Below are positions 16,362 through 24,958 of a stretch of 39,005 nucleotides of DNA, in pieces. This DNA is from Paludibacteraceae bacterium (lineage in GTDB: Bacteria; Bacteroidota; Bacteroidia; Bacteroidales; Paludibacteraceae). The stretch is from positions 1 through 39,005 of the forward strand of contig JAGCWQ010000132.1 in assembly GCA_017961765.1 (NCBI GenBank), written 5' to 3'. The position numbers and the translations under genes were made by a program. The notes beneath the pieces are model-generated. The model saw only the letters and a list, made by a program, of their open reading frames with translations. It was not told the DNA's origin and did not search any database. Position 1 is the stretch's first letter; every line of letters begins with the position of its first letter.

Positions 16362-16898
16362 ATGGAAAAGAGAGATTGGCACATCGTACCTGAATGTTAT
16401 ATCGATACAAACCTCGTCGAATTTCTACTCGCATCCCATAGCGTGAACCACCAAAAGGGTTGTAATAATGTGGCCAAAATGATGATGGAGTCGAATTTGA
16501 AAAATCAATTCTCCATTGGCGTTATTGACAACGACAAACGACAACATTCATACGTGAGAGAGTTTGATGAGATTGCTCATTCAAAGCATATTTCATTACT
16601 GAAACATCGTGAACGCCCTCATTACCTTGTGAGAATCGACCCTGCAATGGATCAGTTTATTATGGATTGTGCCGCAGAGCAAAACATCAATCTGCATGAC
16701 TATGACTTGCCATCTGAACTGGAAGAATTCACGAAGGCCACAAAGGATGTAAACGTAAAAAGCGACCGCCGATTCAAGGCACTGTTCAAGGCACTTGATA
16801 GCTCTAAGGAGATGGTGTTACTCCGCTCCGTATTAAACTACTTGAACACCCAGCAATACAAATGCAATATCGTGGAACTTCAAGAATTATTTGAATAA
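16362..16898 (+). CDS. Unknown partner of the ATPase, possible TOPRIM-like fold
   Basis: A 178-residue protein beginning MEKRDWHIVPECYIDTNLVE. Glu11 with Asp15 and the later FSIGVIDNDKR (Asp56-x-Asp58 after a hydrophobic strand) recall the Glu and DxD metal-binding elements of TOPRIM domains. The remainder is helical (DPAMDQFIMDCAAEQ; a C-terminal stretch around LLRSVLNYLN). I do not recognise the family. The 4-base gap to the ATPase gene indicates co-translation and a functional pair. The pair is encoded on the plus strand between two minus-strand iron operons, as expected for an acquired cassette. A nuclease or toxin effector role is an inference. Confidence 0.6.
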   Translation: MEKRDWHIVPECYIDTNLVEFLLASHSVNHQKGCNNVAKMMMESNLKNQFSIGVIDNDKRQHSYVREFDEIAHSKHISLLKHRERPHYLVRIDPAMDQFIMDCAAEQNINLHDYDLPSELEEFTKATKDVNVKSDRRFKALFKALDSSKEMVLLRSVLNYLNTQQYKCNIVELQELFE

Positions 16899-17007
16899 AA
16901 AGATTTAACACGAATTTTACCAAATGGTTCTCTATATTTCTTGAGAAATTTTCAAGAGCGAGTTCTCCTCCCCCACCAGCTCCCCAAGCATCCATTTATA
17001 CAAACAG

Positions 17008-17042
17008 AAAACCTTGAGAATCCAAAGAATTCCCAAGGTTTT
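17008..17042. terminator. Bidirectional terminator between convergent ATPase module and Xus-like operon
   Basis: AAAACCTTG (17008-17016) pairs with CAAGGTTTT (17034-17042), and an inner GAAT pairs with ATTC, around a 7-base loop. A/T tracts on both sides would serve both convergent transcripts. Confidence 0.7.
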
Positions 17043-17060
17043 CTCTATACTCTTTATCCT

Positions 17061-18281
17061 TTATTTTTCAAAGCTATAAAAGAATGAAGGGAAACCAGTC
17101 ACCGTAATCACCCTTTTCTCGACAGTTCCTGTTTTAGGGTCATACGTACAGAAGCCGTTGTACTCGTCGTTGGCAGAACCATAGACGATCTTACCCTTGT
17201 GGACACCCATAGCGATACCGTGGCCGTTGGAATGAGGAAGACCTTCGATCACCTTGATAGTCTTGTTGTAGAGGTCAACAATCACAGGAGCACCTGTACG
17301 TGCCGTGTACGTGTTGGTGTTTTCCGGATCAAGTCCTATCGCATAGCCGTAGGCATACAAGATACCGTTGGAAGTGTATTGGCACTTTGCCAAGATGTTG
17401 AGGTAGTCGCAGGACAAGCCATCCACCTTGGTGTTGGTCAGGTTGAACTTGTAACTTGCGTCAAAGTCAGTTTCCCCCTTCTTGATACGGGCGATACCAG
17501 CATCCAATCCTGGAATGTAACCGAACGAGCCTACACAACTGATGTAGATATCTCCATTCTCGTCCTCGAAGATGGATTGGTTGTCAATCGGACGTGTAGG
17601 TCCGCAGATGCCGATCGAGGTGTTGCGGATTCGCTTGATGAAACTGTCGTCCGACACTTTGTAGAGTGCCATCTCAATTGCGTTCTCCGTCGGCATCCAT
17701 TGCGAATTGTACTGTTCCAAAGCCACATAGAGTATATTATCACGAATATACAACGCACCAGGATAAGCGGACACCCCTTCGTTACGAAGAGAAGAGACAT
17801 CTATCCTCGAAATCTCCTTCATCGTCTTAGGATTGAAGGCGATGATCAAATCCAAACTTTGGCAACATACGTACGCTTTCTCCTCATTGGCTTCTACGAC
17901 GATTGCCGCACTTGAATTGGCAGGAAGTGTCATGGAGCCCTGCAACTCCAACTGATGCATATCATTCAAGACATAACGCTTCAACTTCAGTTCCGTCCCT
18001 CCCATATAGTCTGGGAAAACATAGATGTTTCCGCTCTTGCAGACGCACGGATAAGAGCCGAATCCGAGAGGTATGGCGTTTTTGTTGTCGTAGTTGACAC
18101 CTCCGCCGAAGTCGCTGATAGCCTGCAAATAGCCGCTACCGCTATCCCCCGAAGGATTGGTCACTGTAGTAGAGAAAAGAATCTTTCCTGATGCTGATTG
18201 ACCGTTGTCATCATCATCGTCCTCACAACTGGTAAAAACACCAGCAAAAGCGAGAGCTAAAAATAAATACTTAAAATTCAT
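17061..18281 (-). CDS. DUF4374-type beta-propeller surface lipoprotein (XusB-like)
   Basis: A 406-residue lipoprotein: signal ending GVFTSC (Cys19) followed by EDDDDDNG, a surface-export signal. The body consists of repeated blade-like units (for example KAYVCCQSLDLIIAFNPKTM, then GALYIRDNILYVALEQ), as in DUF4374 proteins. In B. thetaiotaomicron a DUF4374-type lipoprotein, XusB, captures ferric enterobactin-type siderophores and works with the receptor XusA. Here it directly follows a TonB receptor gene (42-base gap), which supports the same pairing. No XusC-like PepSY membrane reductase gene is adjacent. The ligand is inferred to be a siderophore-type compound. Confidence 0.75.
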   Translation of the reverse strand: MNFKYLFLALAFAGVFTSCEDDDDDNGQSASGKILFSTTVTNPSGDSGSGYLQAISDFGGGVNYDNKNAIPLGFGSYPCVCKSGNIYVFPDYMGGTELKLKRYVLNDMHQLELQGSMTLPANSSAAIVVEANEEKAYVCCQSLDLIIAFNPKTMKEISRIDVSSLRNEGVSAYPGALYIRDNILYVALEQYNSQWMPTENAIEMALYKVSDDSFIKRIRNTSIGICGPTRPIDNQSIFEDENGDIYISCVGSFGYIPGLDAGIARIKKGETDFDASYKFNLTNTKVDGLSCDYLNILAKCQYTSNGILYAYGYAIGLDPENTNTYTARTGAPVIVDLYNKTIKVIEGLPHSNGHGIAMGVHKGKIVYGSANDEYNGFCTYDPKTGTVEKRVITVTGFPSFFYSFEK

Positions 18282-18323
18282 CTGCTTGTAATTATAAATT
18301 GATTATTGTCCATTATTCACGAT

Positions 18324-20444
18324 TCACTTCATCACATACCTTACCTTGAAAGAGAAATTCCTTCCCGGCAAAGGTCGATTGAGGTCAGAATAGACCGTTC
18401 TGTCTGTCAGATTCTTAGCCTTGAAAGAAAGCGTCCACATATCGTTTTTGAACGTGTGTTCAATACCTGCGTCGAAGGTAAGCGATGTCGGAATCTTTCG
18501 GTCCTGATACTTACTCATCTCAAAATCGTAGAAGTATTCGTGGACATAGGAGGCATCGAGCAAGAAGCGGCTATTTTGGTTCTTACCTCCGAAAAGGTTC
18601 TCCTTGTGCAGTTCGATACCGGCATTGCCGAGCAGATAAGGAATGTTGGGCATACGTTTGTTGTATGTAGGATTTTCCGCCTCTGAACCCGTTTCATGCT
18701 TGCGTCGGTCTCGTAAATCTTGATAAGTACCATTGGCATAGGCATAGAGGAAGGAGGTGACATCTCCCTTCATTTCAAGTTCCACCCCCTGCGTGCGCAC
18801 CGTTCCGAAATTGGCGTAACGTGCCATAGAAGGAATCATATCCGCCTGATAGCGAATCATATCTTCAAGTTCGTTAAGGAAATAGTTGGCCTCAACTTCA
18901 ACGAATCCATGCTTGTTGTTGTGATGGTAAAGCACACCGGCGTTAAGTCCGTTGCAACGCTCTGGCTCCAAGTTGGTAGCCGGAAGGATGGAATAGCCGT
19001 TGCCCACTAACTCCTCCGAAGTCGGGATTCTCACCTCCGAACTGAAGGATGCCTTTGCCAACCATTTGCGAGTGAATTTATAGCGAAGGGACTCGCTACC
19101 ACCCCAATAGTTTCGACTGAGGCTGATATCCGTAGGGTTGTTGACAAAAGTCTGTTCCAGCACTTTAGTATCAGAAGAGTAATTAAAGTTCTTGAGCGTG
19201 GTGGCACTCATGAAATCGCCGTCCAAAAGTGTCAAATCGTAGGAAAAACCAGTCGTGAAGCTACTCGTATGGCTTGGAAAATTGGTCTGGTAGCCGAAAG
19301 ATTTATCCATCAACTCATTCTCAGGCTTTTGTCGAGTATGGGTACCATAAAGATTAAGGTTGAAAGTGCTGTACTTATTCAGCAAATAGTTCAAGTTCAG
19401 CTTGGCAACGTAATCGTGCGTCCGGTTATCGGAGTCGGAAGCGTAGTTGCCCTGCTCACCACCATAGGCAGAGACTGCGTTGTAGCGGTTGCCATCCCAA
19501 TCGTAACGGTAGGGAGCGGCATCATAAAGGCCGTTTCGCCCATAACTATAACACGCATCGAAATCGAAGTCAAGCCCATTTGCCAAGAAATTGTCCCTTT
19601 TGAGGGAGAGTGCTGTAATGATTGCTTGACCATGAGTATAGGCCTCACGAATGTCAAAGTCGATTCCTTGAATCTCCGCACGGGTAGAGTTATAGATCAA
19701 CTCCAATTTAGCCTCGTCAAAATACCACTTGGTGGCTTTGATTGAACCTCCAACCATTGCTTTTTTGAATTGGTCATGGTCACGCTTCACAACACGATTG
19801 TCAAGGTTTTGTAGTTTCATCTCGTAGTCGTTGTCTGAATAGGTCAAAACGCCACCTAATCCAAACTGAAGACCTGTTTTCTTATTGTTCCGTTTGAAGG
19901 CCGTGTTCAACTTATGCGTGTTAAAAGAGGCTATTTCGTAACTTGCATCGAAATAGACTGGAGGATACTCCTTGGTGACAACGTTCACGGCGCCACCCAA
20001 TGCCGAACCTCCGAAACGGTAAGGAACGATGCCCTTGTAAACTTCGATGCGTTCAATCATATCGGTAGGCACGTCGTTGAGCGACATATAATCGCTAAGC
20101 TGACCGATAGCCGCCTCGTCAATATAGATTCCCATCCGTTTGCCTTCCAAGCCACGGACGGATATTCTTGAGGCACTACCCACGCCTCCCGTATTTCGAA
20201 CAGTGATACCCGTTGTTCGAGCCAACGCATCATTGATATTAGTAGTCGTTCCCTCCAATTGTTTGACGGAGATAACCGAGATGGGCATGGAAGCCTCCTT
20301 CATCTGACGCACATCGTCATGTCCGACGATGACGAACTCTTCCAATTCCGTATCAAAGAGGTCATCCTCCCCATTTTGTGCACCCACATTGACCAATGCA
20401 GGCATTAGCGACGCTCCCAGAACTAAAACTTTTTTTACATCCAT
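18324..20444 (-). CDS. TonB-dependent receptor, siderophore type (XusA-like)
   Basis: A 706-residue outer-membrane receptor: signal peptide MDVKKVLVLGASLMPALVN, then TonB box ELEEFVIVG, nearly identical to that of HmuR (ELEEFVVTG). The plug covers about residues 40-160 (SRISVRGLEGKRMGIYIDE; VPYRFGGSALGGAVNVVTKE), followed by a long barrel. It lacks the N-terminal carboxypeptidase-like domain of SusC proteins, which points to a metallophore or haem-type receptor rather than a glycan one. The start at 20444 is preferred because it gives a clean signal peptide and lies 17 bases after the predicted transcription start. It is co-transcribed with the DUF4374 lipoprotein gene. Confidence 0.85.
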   Translation of the reverse strand: MDVKKVLVLGASLMPALVNVGAQNGEDDLFDTELEEFVIVGHDDVRQMKEASMPISVISVKQLEGTTTNINDALARTTGITVRNTGGVGSASRISVRGLEGKRMGIYIDEAAIGQLSDYMSLNDVPTDMIERIEVYKGIVPYRFGGSALGGAVNVVTKEYPPVYFDASYEIASFNTHKLNTAFKRNNKKTGLQFGLGGVLTYSDNDYEMKLQNLDNRVVKRDHDQFKKAMVGGSIKATKWYFDEAKLELIYNSTRAEIQGIDFDIREAYTHGQAIITALSLKRDNFLANGLDFDFDACYSYGRNGLYDAAPYRYDWDGNRYNAVSAYGGEQGNYASDSDNRTHDYVAKLNLNYLLNKYSTFNLNLYGTHTRQKPENELMDKSFGYQTNFPSHTSSFTTGFSYDLTLLDGDFMSATTLKNFNYSSDTKVLEQTFVNNPTDISLSRNYWGGSESLRYKFTRKWLAKASFSSEVRIPTSEELVGNGYSILPATNLEPERCNGLNAGVLYHHNNKHGFVEVEANYFLNELEDMIRYQADMIPSMARYANFGTVRTQGVELEMKGDVTSFLYAYANGTYQDLRDRRKHETGSEAENPTYNKRMPNIPYLLGNAGIELHKENLFGGKNQNSRFLLDASYVHEYFYDFEMSKYQDRKIPTSLTFDAGIEHTFKNDMWTLSFKAKNLTDRTVYSDLNRPLPGRNFSFKVRYVMK

Positions 20445-20467
20445 ATACCTCTGTTTTTTTTCGGGTG

Positions 20468-20500
20468 CAAAATTACCTTGTCCATCCAACGTGGACTATC
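20468..20500 (-). promoter_or_regulatory. Promoter of the Xus-like operon, with inverted repeat
   Basis: GTGATAG (20496-20502) lies 20 bases before TAATTTTG (20468-20475). Between them is the inverted repeat GTCCA-N7-TGGAC (20480-20496), placed where a repressor could block the promoter. The -7 box runs into CACCCGAAAAAA, the same block as in the haem operon promoter. Confidence 0.55.
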
Positions 20501-20614
20501 ACCATTTTAGGGTATATTAAAAAGGGGGAATAGCTATTTTTTGCGAGGGAACACCATAGTCCGCCACCCCAAAAATCGGGTAGAGGCAACATCGTAAATC
20601 ATTATTTCAAGTGA

Positions 20615-20645
20615 TTTTTCTTATTTATCCACAAAAATAACTTTG
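20615..20645 (+). promoter_or_regulatory. Promoter of enolase gene
   Basis: GTGATTT (20611-20617), 20 bases, then TAACTTTG (20638-20645), about 60 bases before the ATG. The upstream box resembles the GKGATTG boxes of other promoters in the window. Confidence 0.5.
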
Positions 20646-20689
20646 CATCATTGGAATTTAAGGAAAAACCAAGTGTGTTAATATTCTAA

Positions 20690-22012
<1,323 letters not shown>

Positions 22013-22052
22013 TACTTTTTACTTTAATTTGTTGTAAACCATAAAAGCAGAG

Positions 22053-22082
22053 AAAGTCGCGTTGTGAAGCGCGACTTTTTTA
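22053..22082 (+). terminator. Intrinsic terminator after enolase
   Basis: AAAGTCGCG (22053-22061) pairs with CGCGACTTT (22070-22078) around an 8-base loop, followed by T residues. Confidence 0.85.
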
Positions 22083-22120
22083 TCTGTCATCAATCAGACC
22101 TACTATGAAAATGAAGCAGT

Positions 22121-22870
22121 TCACCCCATCACCACATCCAAAACCATCATCATCGAAAATCCGACGGCAAAACCAATCGTGCTGAGGTTGGAGTGCGTCC
22201 CTTGCGAAGCTTCGGGAATGAGTTCCTCCACCACCACATAGAGCATCGCTCCTGCGGCAAACGGAAGCAAGTAAGGCATGGCAGCCAAAACCACAGAGGC
22301 CAACAAGAAGACCAAGGCTCCTCCCATCGGTTCCACCACCCCACTCAAACTTCCAATGAGGAAGGACTTCAACCGACTGTTCCCCTCGCTACGCAACGGC
22401 ATGGAGATAATGGCACCTTCTGGAATATTCTGAATGGCAATTCCCAAAGAAAGAGCCAACGCCCCTGCAACACTGAACTCAGACGAGGCCGCCCCTGCAA
22501 CAGCCACGCCAACCGCCATTCCTTCGGGAAAATTATGGATCGTGACCGCCAACGCCAACATCGTGGTCCGGGACAAACGGCTATGCGGTCCTTCGACCTC
22601 TCCTTTGGGATGAAGATGAGGCGTGACATAGTCGATAAGGAGCAAAAAAGCAAAACCGCCCAACAGACCGGCAGTCACCTGCCAGATGTTTCCCATTTCC
22701 ATCGCCGGCAAAATCAGCGACCAGACCGAAGCGGCTACCATCACGCCCGAAGCAAAACCTAACAATGCCTTTTGGAGCCGCTCAGGTAACTCGTTTTTCA
22801 TGAAGAAAACGAAAGCTGAACCTAAGACCGTACCCGCCAAAGGAATCAATAATGCTATCATATATTCCAT
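22121..22870 (-). CDS. ZIP-family divalent metal transporter
   Basis: A 249-residue inner-membrane protein with about eight helices. The metal-site motifs of the ZIP family are present: HNFPEGMAVGVAVAG in helix 4 and IAIQNIPEGAIISMPL in helix 5, with a short loop containing His residues (YVTPHLHPKGEVEGPHS) before helix 4. Related ZupT/GufA proteins import zinc, iron or manganese. It lies 63 bases after the outer-membrane barrel gene on the same strand and may be the last gene of that operon or a separate unit. The metal cannot be told from sequence. Confidence 0.85.
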   Translation of the reverse strand: MEYMIALLIPLAGTVLGSAFVFFMKNELPERLQKALLGFASGVMVAASVWSLILPAMEMGNIWQVTAGLLGGFAFLLLIDYVTPHLHPKGEVEGPHSRLSRTTMLALAVTIHNFPEGMAVGVAVAGAASSEFSVAGALALSLGIAIQNIPEGAIISMPLRSEGNSRLKSFLIGSLSGVVEPMGGALVFLLASVVLAAMPYLLPFAAGAMLYVVVEELIPEASQGTHSNLSTIGFAVGFSMMMVLDVVMG

Positions 22871-22933
22871 ACTAAAATCCTCCTATCTTCTACTTATTTC
22901 TCGAATATGCTTCAATCTGTAGTTGTCATCTCT

Positions 22934-24157
22934 TCAGAAAGAATATTTCAGCTTTCCCCACACTTCCGAATTGTCCTTGTAGAAGGCGAACATTCCTGCA
23001 TCGGCACGGAACCAGTCATAGCCTAATGTGATGGCGATGTCGTCGGTGAGCTGGTAATCGGCATTGAAACGGGTAAAGAATGCACCGTCGTTTGCGCAGT
23101 CGATTCGTCCGAAGGCACCGAGCTTCATCGTGTTTCGTAACAAGGCCTTGCTAATATTGACGGTCGCCATGCCCGAGTTATGGTAGTCGGCCAACTCATC
23201 ATCCCCGAAAATATGGGTGTGGCAGTATTGCAACATAAGCGTCCAATCATTGCCTGGATACCAATCCAAACCAATCAGTGAGACAAGGTCGTTTTCTCGC
23301 TTGGCGGCTCCTCTATAGTTTTTCGGAGTATGTAACATATCCAAATAAGAGGCGGCTTCCGCTCGAACCACGAAGTTGCCGGCGGAGACGGAGAGGTCGG
23401 CTCCCAACATCGTCATCCTTCCGTAATAGGCATCCACCGACAAGAGTCCCTCTGGCGTGATACCAGCCAGACTGAAGACGGGTGCCTTGTTGTATGTGCG
23501 TAGGGCGCAAAAAGAGAAGTCCACCCCGCTCAAATAGGCGGAAAGACGGGCACCATACTCGCTATGGGAGATCCGTTTTGATGGAGTGTGATGGTTCGTC
23601 TCGCAATTCATTCCATTGAGCGATATGCCCCATGGATTCTTAGGATCGGTGGGTAGCTCGTAGTATTCTGGCACGGGGACGAAGATGACTTCCGTTTTCA
23701 CATTCACCCCTCCATAGCTCAGACGAAGGGCATTGACAGGGATGCGTATGTCGTCGTAATCCTGCGCAAGAAACTCGGTGTAGTCCATGGGCGAGATGAT
23801 ATCTGTGACTTGTATCCCATCAGCCACTCCCCAAGTAACAATCTGTCGACCGAATTTAATTCCCCATCCCCCATGGGTATGTTCCCCAAAGGCTTCTCGA
23901 AGGAATAAACCAGATTGTTTTTCTACGATGGAATTATATACCGCATTGAAGGATATAAAACCGGAAGTAGCTCCCTTCTCCAGACCTCCCTCGAGGCGTG
24001 CGCGTGTGCGACTCGACATATAGTCGTAGTCGCCACTTGCACGCATGGCATGGTAGGTGTCAATAAAACCTTTATAATTGAATTTCAATTCATTGACATC
24101 CTCTTGTGCCCAAAGGAGAGCGGGGAGAAAAATCAGTAATAATAACGTTTTTCTCAT
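22934..24157 (-). CDS. Outer-membrane beta-barrel protein linked to RND/LolA-like operon (DUF1302-like)
   Basis: A 407-residue secreted protein: signal peptide MRKTLLLLIFLPALLWA, then alternating beta-strand pattern with repeated tyrosines and tryptophans to a C-terminal ...WGKLKYSF, typical of a barrel end. The segment GRQIVTWGVADGIQVTDIISPMDY recalls the DUF1302 family, whose genes also sit beside RND exporters of the MMPL/HpnN type. It follows the LolA-like gene after 6 bases. It may be the outer-membrane part of a lipid or lipoprotein export path. No enzyme motif was seen. Confidence 0.65.
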   Translation of the reverse strand: MRKTLLLLIFLPALLWAQEDVNELKFNYKGFIDTYHAMRASGDYDYMSSRTRARLEGGLEKGATSGFISFNAVYNSIVEKQSGLFLREAFGEHTHGGWGIKFGRQIVTWGVADGIQVTDIISPMDYTEFLAQDYDDIRIPVNALRLSYGGVNVKTEVIFVPVPEYYELPTDPKNPWGISLNGMNCETNHHTPSKRISHSEYGARLSAYLSGVDFSFCALRTYNKAPVFSLAGITPEGLLSVDAYYGRMTMLGADLSVSAGNFVVRAEAASYLDMLHTPKNYRGAAKRENDLVSLIGLDWYPGNDWTLMLQYCHTHIFGDDELADYHNSGMATVNISKALLRNTMKLGAFGRIDCANDGAFFTRFNADYQLTDDIAITLGYDWFRADAGMFAFYKDNSEVWGKLKYSF

Positions 24158-24163
24158 GACTGC

Positions 24164-24937
24164 TTATAATCCTTTTTCGAGTTGTGAGACAGTGAAGATA
24201 TTATCACTTGTCGGCTGGTCATATTGATAATTTTTAAATTTCAGATCAGTCTCATGTTTGGTCTGGACATTCTTCATGTTCATGTGCCCGATAGTCCAGT
24301 AGCCATTGATCTGCTTGATGTCGTCGGCGATGAGTTGACGATGTAATTTGTCAAGCTTGTCATAGTACTCCACCTTCACGGGAATCAGGCAGTCTTGGCG
24401 AACCCAAGAGAGTCGTTTGGTGTAGAGGTCTCCATTTTTCTTTGGTACGGATTGTAGCACCCAACACTTGTATCCGTCAATTGTCTCTTCACGCAAAAGG
24501 GTATGGGTATCCTCGTCAAGGTTGCGTCGACCCATGTCATCGTAAGTGAAGTCGGTCCCCATGAAATAATCGGTTTTGGAAGAGGAACCACTGATGCGGC
24601 GCGTCTTCTTCATGGCTGGCAGATAGAGCCATTTGTCATCATCCTTGTTGGCTTGATCGTAATCCCACGTGAGGAAACCTGTACCCTTCACATCGCCAGG
24701 ATAGAGGAAGAACATGATGGTTTTACGGTCTTGCCCGTAATCCTTGGAATAGGATTTGAGTTCGCGCACCCGTTTGCTACCGTTTTTGTTGATGAGGGTA
24801 AGACTCATCTCGCAGTAACGTGTGTCGCCATCCGGACGGTTGTGTACTTTTTCTGCCACTTCTAATCCAGTTAATGTTTGTGCCATGATTGTTGCCGTAA
24901 CAAGCAATCCGACCATCGTTGAAATCATCTTTTTCAT
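24164..24937 (-). CDS. LolA-like outer-membrane lipoprotein-sorting protein
   Basis: A 257-residue periplasmic protein with signal peptide ending TIMAQ. The middle shows the LolA_like pattern: [59 protein letters not shown] and [13 protein letters not shown]-type residues. Such proteins form a lipid- or acyl-chain-binding half-barrel and accompany RND/MMPL exporters. The gene lies between RND and barrel genes with gaps of 21 and 6 bases, so the three form one operon. The cargo is probably a lipid-like molecule, although this is an inference. Confidence 0.8.
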   Translation of the reverse strand: MKKMISTMVGLLVTATIMAQTLTGLEVAEKVHNRPDGDTRYCEMSLTLINKNGSKRVRELKSYSKDYGQDRKTIMFFLYPGDVKGTGFLTWDYDQANKDDDKWLYLPAMKKTRRISGSSSKTDYFMGTDFTYDDMGRRNLDEDTHTLLREETIDGYKCWVLQSVPKKNGDLYTKRLSWVRQDCLIPVKVEYYDKLDKLHRQLIADDIKQINGYWTIGHMNMKNVQTKHETDLKFKNYQYDQPTSDNIFTVSQLEKGL

Positions 24938-24958
24938 ATCATCAGAGTTTTTAAATTG

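Noticed and set aside
16930-16955. Small inverted repeat TCTTGA...TCAAGA after the ATPase module as its terminator
   Set aside because: No T-run follows; the stronger hairpin at 17008-17042 explains termination better.
17199-17915. Open frame of 238 codons on the plus strand inside the DUF4374-type gene
   Set aside because: Antisense of a clear lipoprotein gene, no promoter or known domain.
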